A model generated the notes under the pieces. It did not search any database. It was not told the DNA's origin and saw only the letters and a program-made list of their open reading frames with translations. A DNA stretch of 64,000 nt from Spisula solida (lineage: Eukaryota; Mollusca; Bivalvia; Venerida; Mactridae). Of the stretch, positions 40,901 through 52,900 are shown in pieces (the stretch's first letter is position 1; every line of letters starts with the position of its first letter). Where the stretch lies: contig OX365953.1 of the NCBI GenBank assembly GCA_947247005.1, positions 25,418,784 through 25,482,783 on the forward strand. The letters run 5' to 3'. A program made the position numbers and the translations under genes.

Positions 40901-43900
40901 TCAAATTACATTAATTACGACAAGCAGAATAAATATAATATCACAGCATATGCCGCTGTTCACAATATATCTAGATTAATTAATGACGCTCTATACAAGA
41001 GCCAGGGTATAAACAACCCGTCAACACAGTTACGACAAAACCAGTCGAACGAACACAGAACACAACAAGAACGCCGCATGGCGACAAAGACCAGGTTTTT
41101 TTAGAGAAGTTTGAAATGGTGCTGTTAAATCAGGGGCAATAACTCTAAAGTGAATTGACCAATCAAAAAAATCTTGACGGGCATCATCGCAGTTTCTTTG
41201 TTGACGTTTGTTTAAATTTCATGAAATTTTGACAGGTAATTACTGAGAAATGACTGTGGAAGTTATTGAGCAGAAACTGTTTTTCCTATTTTAGTAACAG
41301 TGACCTTGACCCCACTGACTGGTCCCGCTTTGCAATCCCAAGCTGCATCTTCACACAAGCTACCTACACAGCAAGTTTCAATATGATATCTCATCCCTAA
41401 CTTAAGTTATTAAGCGGAAACCGGTTTTTTATTTTTAGTAAGGGTGACCTTGACCCCACCAGCCCAACTTTCTATCCTAAGGGGGGTTTACACACAAGCT
41501 ATCAACACAGCAAGTTTCATTATGATATCTCATTCCTAATTTAAGTTATTGAGCTAAAACCGTTTTTCTATTTTTAGTAATGGTGACCTTGACCCCACCA
41601 GCCCCACTTTCAATCCCAAGCGGGATCGTCACACAAGCTATGTACACAGCAAGTTTCATTATGATATTTCATTCCTAACTTAAGTTATTGAGCTAAAACA
41701 GTTTTTCTATTTTCAGTAACGGTGACCTTGACCTTGACCACATCAGCCCCACTTTCAATCCCAACACGGTCTTCACACAAGCTACATACACAGCAAGTTT
41801 TATTAAGATATCTCATTCCTTACTTAAGTTATTGAGCTAAAACAGTTTTTCTATTTTTAGTAACGGTGACCTTTACCTTGACCACATCAGCCCCACTTTC
41901 AATCCCAAGCGGGGTCTTCACACAAGCTACGTACAAAGCAAATTTCATTAAGATATCTCATTTCTAACTTAAGTTATTGAGCGGAAACCATTATTTCTAT
42001 TTTTAGTAATGGTGACCTTGACCCCACCAGCCCCACTTTCAATCCCAAGCGGGGTCTTCACTTATGATATCTCATTCCTAACTTAGTTATTGAGCGGAAA
42101 CAGTTTTTTCTATTTTAGTAACGGTGACCTTGACCCCACCAGCCCCACTTTCAATCCCAAGCGGGGTCTTCACTTAAGCTACATACACAGCAAGTTTCAT
42201 TATGAAATCTCATTCCTAACTTAAGTTATTGAGCGGAAACCGTTTTTCTATTTTTAGTAACAGTGACCTTGACCCCACCAGCCCCACTTTCAATCCCAAG
42301 CGGGGTCTTTACACATGCTACCTACACAGCAAGTTTCATTATGATATCTCATTCCTAACTGAAGTTATCCAGCGGAAACCAATTGTTGACGCCCGCCCGC
42401 CGAAATCGCCAATGTAATAACCAGGATTTTTTTTTAAAAAACCTGGTTAAAAATGACACCAATGACAGGAAGGACACATCAAACCAGTTTTAAATCTTAC
42501 ACACAAGAAATGTCTTATAAATAACAGGGCTTTGAATTCTTTCAAATCGTTTACACATTATAAATGATGCAAAGTTTTTACCTCGAGCATTTCAGAGTCC
42601 TCAGATATATTAGCACCAATGGTGATATCTGGGTTTTCCTTCAACTCTACTTGTAACTGTATCACATTCTTCAAGCACCTGAAACAACACACACACACAT
42701 GTAAACTTTAACTAGTCCAGTCGTAATACTGTTATACATTACAAATCCTGATTCTGAAATCTACAGAAACTTCCTAACGCCAAAGTCTGCACTTTAGAAA
42801 AATCAATAAACAGATCTATGTACTATGGGAAAGTGTACATACGATACACAATGTCTATCTAAGTCACTAGTTTCCCAAAGACCTGGTCAGTTTCTGACCA
42901 GCATTTACAGGCGCTATGTGCGGCAGCCCTCGGTAAGAACATGTTTAATAGACCGATGGAGGTATTTGGTCAGATCTTCTCAACATCAACTCAGACTGTC
43001 ACATTATAGGCATTTCTGTGAGTTATGTTTACAGCAGAACAAAGGAAAACACTTTCTTAACAGTTCACTGGTGTATTTTATAAATTATAATTTAGCATAC
43101 AGTACATAAGACAGTATATAAAAGCATTACTCACAATTCCCACATTTCTGGTTTCATACAAGTAGCAATGTTTGGATTGTAGTCGAATATAGCAGCAATG
43201 ATGTTGAAATGAATCTTGACAGCCATTGCACGACCAAGTTTGTTAGTTTCCGATATAGTATACAGTTCTTTCAATAACTCAATCTGTTCTTGACGATCTG
43301 TACCCTTCTTTCCTCTAGCACCAATAATCTCCAGAAGTTTCCTGCATACAGCTTCATGATTCACTTCTGTATCTTTGGGGAACATTTTTGGTTTCTCCTG
43401 TTTAATGTCAAAGATAGACAATAAGTGAAGATAGACAATAAGTGAAGATAGACAATAAGCAAAGATAGACAATATTAAGCAAAGATAGACAATAGGCAAA
43501 GATAGACAATAAGAAAAGATAGACAATAGAACAATGTTCAGCAACCAATTCCAATCATATCCAACCAAGAAAATGTTCGACAACCAAATCCAATGGTATC
43601 AAAGCAATGTTTTGCAATCAATTGTAATGGTATCTAACTGAGCCATTGTTTGGCAAACAATCAGCTTGACCAGCGTTTACAATATTATGTTCTTTTCCCC
43701 ACAATTGACAAGATGCCAAACTTAACCAGTGAGGGAGAACAATTGTTCCAGATAGTAAAATTGTTATAGACAGAAGCGATAAATGCATATAATACTAACA
43801 ACCACAATAACAGTTCCACCCTTGCCGGTCACTTCCTCCCATTCACCACCTTCATCATCACTTCTCTCAGTATCCTTCACTTGTGTTCTCTTTGTAGCAC

Positions 43901-46900
43901 GAGCTTTCTTTATCTTCGTATCTTTCTTATCATCTGATGTTCTGAAAGCAGAGAAAACTGTAAAACATGCTTGTCCCAAATTACAACCAAATAGCCATAA
44001 CTAACCCACCTAAATTCAAAAATAGGGCTAGGTTACTATGGTCAACCCTTACTTAAGTTATTGATAGGAAACCATTTGGTATACCAACATACTTCCATGT
44101 GCAAAGTAATTTTTTACCCCTACTTTATAGCAAAAGTGACGGTTTAGTCTGATTGACTCACAAAGCAATATAACAAGGGATGTTACTCTTGGTTTCGTTT
44201 AAAAGAAATCTACCAATACATTCTCTCAACAAGAAATAATATCGACAATCACAATTTTGATGTCACACAATGTATGTTTTAACAATACAGTTTGGTTGGC
44301 TGATGGAAATGGCATCGATATTGCTACTTCAGTTTCAATGTCACTTAAATGTGTTAGATTTCTAGACCAAACTTTACAATGCCTGCCACTGGTCGATACT
44401 ATCAGTCTGTTAGAATCTCAAGCTCTGCGGAAGGAATTCTGTGTACATGTATAAGACAGACTTACTTGTCTTTTAAGAAATATGCTGCCATATTGGTGTA
44501 GTCAGCAGGTGCGTCATCATCAGATTCGCTTTCTGTATCATCATCAGAGAAATCATCATCATAATCATCATCATCGTCTTCATCATAAACTTTCTGTATA
44601 ACGAAAATGATGTAGATATTATGAATTTGTATTATTTCAAAGTCTTTGACAAACGCTCTAGAACAAGCTGCAAACCATTATGATAAGAAAGTATTATGCA
44701 CTGTAAACATGTGCTTGCTGGATACTTGTGGTGATTTTTCAGTTCATCATCAGTATGTTTATAACTATTTGTTGTTATAGCTTCACATAATAACAACAGT
44801 GTCAAATAACATAAAAATAGCTCACCTTACAAATTGAAAGTTGGCCCAATTAGCAAGATTTTTATGGTATGCTGTAGTGATGTAGTTTTTGAACCCATGT
44901 GATCCAGAAGATATTACCCCCAGTCAAACAGTATTGTACAAGGCCTACATATTCTACAGGCAAACATTGTGACCAGATTGTATTAAAAGAAGGTCAAAAC
45001 TGTGACCTCTTAAAGGGTTTGCAACTGAGACATTGACTATCCCGAGTTTTGTCCGTGGGATATGCTAAGTTCTGTCATAGCAATATGCACCAACCTGCAC
45101 CAACCTCTGACAACAACTGGGAAGGGGTGTATCAGGATTACTATCGTGCAATAACTAAATCGTAATTTGTGGCATAGTGTTGAGATAAGCTACCGACAAG
45201 TTTCTTACAGCGGGTTTGAGAGGTTTCTCCTTTTTCAAGAATGCTGATGCTGGTGCACTGGCTTGTTCTTCCTCCTCCGATTCTTCTGTGTCTGCATCAC
45301 CTATAACAATAACAAACTTACATTTCTCATCTCCTATAACAATAACAAACTTACATTTCTCATCTCCTATAACAAACTTACATTTCTCATCTCCTATAAC
45401 AATAACAAACTTACATTTCTCATCTCCTATAACAATAACAAACTTACATTTCTCATCTCCTATAACAATAACAAACTTACATTTCTCATCTCCTATAACA
45501 ATAACAAACTTACACATCTCTCATTTCATGACATTGCCAAATGGTGCACAGTTTGGTTAACTAAGGTTTTTATTTGACATTTAGTTTTTACCCCATAATT
45601 ATGACTCAGCCTTGGACTTGGCCTACATTTTAAAGAGACAGGCATTGTGACCAAGTTTCAAAAAAGACTAAGTCAAAATTGTGACCTGGAGTATGAGCAA
45701 GAGTTTTTCTTTAATGTTTGAACTGACTTAGAGGTTTTCAGCCTAGATGAGCCAACTATTACATATATTACTGGCCATCAGCAGACTGACCTTGAGGTTT
45801 TCAGCCTAGATGACCAACTATTACATATACATGGGTGAAAGTTGAGATATATGAAAATACTGAAAAATAAGCTGGGGGCCAGGGGGCCGCAGGACCCCCG
45901 GTGGGTCCAGGGCAAAGCCTTGGCCAGGGGTTCCAGGGGGCCGGAGGCCCCCGGAAGCTCCTTGAAAACAGCATTTTAAAGTACTCCTGAAAGCAAATTC
46001 TGGCACTTCTGACTTGCTGTTATGAAAAATAAAAGGCCTCCAAAAAAGCATGTCCACTTGGTGATTTTGTTTTCCCTTTCAAGTAAATACCTTTGAATTA
46101 TTATTGGACTTCAACTGAGTAGAGGTTGGAGTTCCAATAGTGAACAAGTGTCTGTACAAAAGTAATAGTCAATAGATTTCAGGTTGTACCTTGTCAAGAA
46201 GTGCAGATAATTTGGACAAAAAATGCCTGATAGTTGCCTATTCTTGTGTAGAGGTTAGGGTCCCAATGGTGAACAAGTTCCACCCAGTAAAGTAAGAAAG
46301 CAGGGGTAGGGGTCTAGAGGGGCACCCCCCCCCCCCAGAAGCTTCTGAGAATAGTGATTTTGAATGCCAATAAACAGCTTAACTCCAGCATCATGAGGTT
46401 GCCAAAAAACCAACCTACTGTCATGTAAAATGTCTGTATGTGTGAACATTTTCATCAGATTCTGATGTATGGACTATGTATGGATATAAATATCTACACA
46501 AAAAACTCTCAACACATTCCTTTAGTAGATCAAATAGTAATATATTGTTTACTGCAAATAAGTTTCATGTTTAGCCAATATAAAAAAGACATTATAGAAT
46601 AGAATAATGGGGAATAAGTAGATTCACAAGAATATGATCAATCATCATTTGTGTTACAGAATATGACAATCCTAAAAAAACAACTTTTTGTTGCAGATTA
46701 ATTAAGTAAGTACTGTATTATTAAGGGCTATATTTGGTTAAAATTGTGCTTATATATTTTTGCAAGCAAGACAATGACTCTGCTTCAGGTAAATCACAAT
46801 TTTCAATTAAAACTTAAAAGTAAACACAAGATGTTTGTAAAACATGTATGCCCCATGGCAGCCCAATAGTCAGAAATAATAAAGGTCAGTGACATTGACC

Positions 46901-49900
46901 TTTGACCTCAAAATCAATAGGGGTCATCTACTGTTGATGACTAACCTACATTACATGTAAAAGTTTAAGATCCTAGGGCAAAGCGTCTTTTGGTTATTGA
47001 ACGGAAAGCATTTCAATATTCAGAAATGGGTAAAGGTCACAGTGACCCTACTGACATCAAAATCAATAGGGTCTGTCTACTGTTGATAACCAACCTCCAT
47101 GTAAAGTTTGAAGATCCTAGGGCAAAGCGTTCTTCCGCTATTAAATATACCCCCTCATGGCCTCATCAAAGATGGGGAGAGGGGCATAATAATATTAGAT
47201 CTACTATAGGAGAAACAGTGTATGTAGTCACTCATTTCGTCAGTTTACTTCCAAACATTCAGGATATATCAGGCCCACTTAATGATTACATATACACACT
47301 GGGACACTTGTGAAATAATAATTGTTTATACTAATCAGTATTCAAAACAACTTAATTAGTTAGAAAGAAAATCATGTTTTTATTTAATTTCTGAATTGTG
47401 AAGTGTCCCAACGTCTTTAACCTTTTTAACTCTTCACTGTAAATACTTGTGCGTCGATCACACAATCTTGTAAATATAAAGTACAATATTGCCCCAGAGT
47501 TGGACCTGTACTTAACTGGAAGAAGGTCCCTGTTCAGCAAGAAGGCCTTCAGAATCATGTTGACAAAATACAAGTTATCTCAATAGCCCAGGGTTCTAAT
47601 GATGATATTTTTGGCATGTTATTCCCCATATTGACATGAAATTAATTGGTTTCTTTGAATCATCATGACATGGAAGCATAAAATGCTAAATGTCTGCATC
47701 TATATAGATCCAGTACTGACCATTTATTATCATGCTTGCAACTGCTACAATTAACACTGTGTTCACCAACACCACACACACACACACACAGATACAATGC
47801 TGTGTAAACTAAAAGTCCCATTTATATTGTCAAGAGGCTTTTATTGAACTTATTTGCAGCAACAAAATATTACAATTTCCAGAATTTTTGACGGAAAGAA
47901 CGGCGCTGGCCTGTACCTAATTTCTTGTTAATTCAACCATGCAAAGCTTTGTCACGCTCGTATCCGTTTCGCCAATGTATTTCAACCGCTTCCCGATCGC
48001 CAATTATTCCTGACATACTTCTCTCACGCGCTTAATTGCGTTTGAAAAATACGAAATTCCACTTTCGATTTGATGACAAATTTCTTACAACCGGTACTGA
48101 ATACCCGAATAGCGGAAAGATCGAGTGCCGTGATTGGTTCAATGAATTACAAGGATACATGTAGAGGTAACTTCATCGGCCAATCAGAACGGTCGTTTCA
48201 TTTGTGCACTGGAAAACCAATACGGTCTAAAATAATTACGAATATCGCGGTCGCGCTAGCAAAAGTCGGCATACCCCCCCCCCCTCAAATTTTTACGACG
48301 GATTTACGCGATTTGGAAAAACGGTCTTGGGACATGTCTAAAATACGGAAATCCGTCATAAAACGGAAAACTTTCACCCATGCATATATTACTAACCATC
48401 AGCAGACTGACCTAGAGGTTTTCAGCCTAGATGACCAACTATTACATATATTACTAACCATCAGCAAACTGACCTTGAGGTTTTCCCCCCAGATGACCCA
48501 ACTATTACATATATTACTAACCATCAGCAGACTGACCTAGAGGTTTTCAGCCTAGATGACCCAACTATTGCATATATTACTGGCCATCAGAAGACTGACC
48601 TGGAGGTTTTCAGCCTAGATGACCCAACTATTGCATATATTACTGACCATCAGCAGACTGACCTTGAGGTTTTCAGCCTAGATGACCCAACTATTACATA
48701 TATTACTGGCCATCAGTAGACTGACCTAGAGGTTTTCAGCCTAGATGACCCAACTATTGCATATATTACTGGCCATCAGCAGACTGACCTAGAGGTTTTC
48801 AGCCTAGATGACCCAACTATTGCATATATTACTGGCCATCAGCAGACTGACCTAGAGGTTTTCAGCCTAGATGACCCAACTATTGCATATATTACTGGCC
48901 ATCAGCAGACTGACCTAGAGGTTTTCAGCCTAGATGTCCCAACTATTACATATATTACTAACCATCAGCAGACTGACCTAGAGGTTTTCAGCCCAGATGA
49001 CCAACTATTACATATATTACTAACCATCAGCAGACTGACCTAGAGGTTTTCAGCCTAGATGACCCAACTATTACATTATATTACTGGCCATCAGCAGTCT
49101 GACCTAGAGGTTTTCACACTATTACATATATTACTGGCCATCAGCAGACTGACCTAGAGGTTTTCACCCAGATGACCCAACTAGTACATGTATTACTAAC
49201 CCTCATCAGACTGACCTAGAGGTTTTCACCCAGATGACCCAACTAGTACATGTATTACTAACCCTCATCAGACTGACCTAGAGGTTTACACCCAGATGAC
49301 CCAACTATTACATATATTACTAACCATCAGCAGCATCTACATCATCATCTACGTCACCCTCATCTGGATTCTGACGATACTCCTCCACCTCTTTCTCAAA
49401 ATCACGGAGATATTTCTTCAACTTTTGTCGAAGTGTAGTCAAACTTTTAGCATTAGTTTTATTCATCTTCTTCCTAGCCTCTCGGTCCTCCCAGCACTAA
49501 AACACAATATATGGTTTATACAACAATATTATTGGCTGGTAAAGAGACTGAGTTTTCAGTTGCCTATTTAACATAATAATAACTACAATCAAATTTCACT
49601 CAAACCAAATGTTTGTTGCAGCAAACAAAACACCAGCTGAACAGCTTATTAACAATTCTGTAAACTTTCTAATGTTTACACTTTATTGACTTGAATATAT
49701 GGGCCAAGAAAGCCAGCTGTTTTGACCAAAACAATGATTCTCAGAATCCATACTTTAAAAGAACAATCATAATGAGGCAAAATGCATAAGAGATTGTTAC
49801 AGCTGTTTTTGAAGAGACCCTGTTTGGAGCCTTTTTGCGCGACGTCGCGAACGTCATTCTAACGTTATTTGACCTAACTGCCACAAGTATTTCATAACTG

Positions 49901-52900
49901 CAGTATTTGATCAATTCTTGACATAAACTGTGCAAAATAGTATCTTGTTTTAGAATTATATTTTAATTTTCAAAATGTGTATCAAAATTGTAAATACTTT
50001 GATTTACAAAAAGACTGTACTACTGTTTTAAGCAACTAACGCCTTGTTTACGTTTTCGGAATTGGTCACCATAGTACTATATGGTTAAGTTATTTAAAAC
50101 TGAATTGATAGTATTTTTTTCTTATTTTAGAGCTTTTTCAAAAGCTTATTACAAACACTAATTACACAATGTCAAAATAGCAGGTTTTCCTGTAGACTGG
50201 CTCATATATACATTCGTATATGAAACTCATAGAATTTCTAGACTTCCTCGCCCCTCAATTGGTATCAGCCAATCTGATAATCACTCAATGACCTGGTAAA
50301 CTAGAGAACAGTGATACTAACCTCAGCAATAAAATCCTCCAGCTCAGCCAATGTGCGGATATAGAATCTTGGCATTCCTTCTTTTTCAACAACCTTCTTC
50401 GCTTTATCAAAAGCCTTGGTAAGAGATTCAAATTCTGTAAGTAAATACTTAATACTGATAAACATGAACATACTATCCATCCATCTAGATATAAGAGATG
50501 ACAATAATCAGTTTTGCTAACCAGTTAAATCAATGAATATTCTGAACAGTTCAGTGTTACATTTTGGTGCGAGTCCTGAGTCCCTGACTCATCAAAATTG
50601 ACTTGGGACTCGTTTGATTTTGGAAATATTTTATCTTTATGTAGCGGAACTCAGTTTAACAGACATAACATTTTGATTGTCCATTAGAACAATTAGCTTG
50701 AGTAAAAGGTTCACTTTAATAGGTGTGTTTTCCAAGGTGTAGTCACAACAGACTGAACATAGTGTTCCATGACATTCTTGACAGTTGAATTTCAAATCAA
50801 TTGTTTTTAATTAGTATTTAAGTTCCTGATTGTTCAACTGTTTTTCAGCCATTTGGAGACTAACTCAGTCGCATGATCTTGCAACCAGCCCAACAAGCAG
50901 TTTCCTTGAAGCACCCATTATGGCCCCTTAATGCTGGGGTTGCCTTGAAGCACCCATTATGGCCCCTTAATGCTGGGGTTTCCTTGAAGCACCCATTATG
51001 GCCCCTTAATGCTGGGGTTGTACAGAGTTCAAGAATCTGCTAGTGAACCAACAAACAGGCATGAAGTACCGTAACATAATATGAACCTTCGAGTGTCTAT
51101 AGAATGACAGTTTGAGTAGATAAGTATAACACATAAACTCAACATAAACTTAGGTTAATTATGCACGAAATTCAAAGTCCACCATATGACATTCATTTTG
51201 GGGAAGTATATAGGATTGCTTGAAATATCCATGGTTCGTTCTATGTCTGACTCTTGCGTGGGTGGCTAGGCACTGCCGCCGTTTCTGTGTGGCTTTGGAT
51301 TTTCTGTGCGCTACAGTTTTTAGAATTAAGAGTGTCTACAGGATGAGAGTTTGTGTAGATAGGTATATATCACATGAGCTCAACATGAACACATGGAATA
51401 AAGAAGTTACTTACCTGATAGAACATTGCTCATATCCTTAATCTTCTTCTTGTTTTTTAAGCTCTTTATAATATTTCGTAGCTCATCATACCTGGAAGAT
51501 GTCATTTATATTAAGCCATGTAAGCAGTGGAGTATGTCTTGAAATGTTTTGCTGTATACGGATACCATAAATTAGCCGTGATTCTGGGCTTTCCAATCTG
51601 TTAAGCCATGTTTGATCAGTTAAAAATTGTAAGTCTTTGAGATGTGGTGATCCCGATCATCAGGTACATGCCTGTATGATTCTAATTTATTATCTACCTA
51701 TGGCAGGAAAGGGACAAATGTGCATAATGGAGTAAAGGCCATTTTACATAATACAGTAAAACCTCGTTATCTTGAGGACCCATCGGGACAAGCCAAATGC
51801 TCGAGTTAAGCCAGGTGCTCGAAATATCCGAAGTCTATGATGAATTGTTGTTATTACTAAGTGTAACTGTGTTTATAATGAAAACACGTATGCTACATAT
51901 ATTTGGTTGTAACTACGAATATTGTCATTGTTTATCAAGTCTACACGCAATTTGAATCGTGTGGACATTTGCCGAATTCAACAAATTGCATATGAAAGTC
52001 GTAATGAATCATTTAACATTAAATATCAAACTCTATTTAACGGTTGTAATAAAAGTTCGGATCGGCAAAAAGATAACATTACCCAAAGCGCACGATAGAT
52101 CCTACATGTTTGAACAAACACCCACGCACAAAAATCGCACGTGATAAAATAAAACCCGGATGCAAAGTCGATCCAGTTTTCAGCACAGGGATACGGCTCA
52201 TTGAGTAAAAAACATGCACTATATTATCTATGATAATTTATTTAGGACATGATGTTTAGCTGAATGAGTTTATATCTCTGTGGTTTCCAATTGAAACGCG
52301 CGCGACAATTTGGAGACATCAAACGCGGTGGTCTTACGACTGACTTCAAACGCGCCGCACATCAAAGAAATTGCCGGTACAGTTGGGAGTAGTGTTACGT
52401 CAGAGTTCCATACTGCGGTATGAATTCGCCAATCTGCGCATAGTGTAGATTCAATTGACATTTAATTTGCTACTTTACAAAGTCGACGATGTTTTCATTC
52501 TTCAGGGTTGTTCGATTAGAATTGGATTTAATCGCGGACTTGATTTACTTCACTTATTCAGTACCGGACACGTGAAATTTCACTGTACGTAAGCTTACAT
52601 TCGCAGGTTTTCATGAAATACGGGATATGAAAAAGTTTTGAAATAATTTTGACTTGCAGTTTTATAACGAACGGAGCCTAAATATTTAAGAGTCTACATG
52701 TACGTCGGTTTATCTTACGATAATTAAAAGTCTGTGCGAGTCAGTACGTTCAAAGCAACGATGTTGCATTTAATAATTCTAGTTCTCGTATGTGTTAAAG
52801 TTCCCAATTGTTGCCTATTGAACTTGTTCTGAAACGTATGTGTTGTTTAAATCACGCTCATAAAATTAAATATCTTTTACTTCGTGTCTAATGTAACGAA

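Noticed and set aside
43131..43583. 150-codon minus-strand frame as an independent protein
   Set aside because: The C-terminal part is eIF3c exon 9. The N-terminal part is the translated 17-bp intronic array.
45155..45517. 120-codon minus-strand frame with [11 protein letters not shown] repeats as a separate gene
   Set aside because: It is the 33-bp intronic array read through into eIF3c exon 6. The exon part is real, and the array part is treated as intron with possible alternative splicing.
48070..48540. 156-codon plus-strand frame
   Set aside because: The first half is the end of a TIR element and the second half is the 62-63-bp minisatellite. No recognised protein motif.
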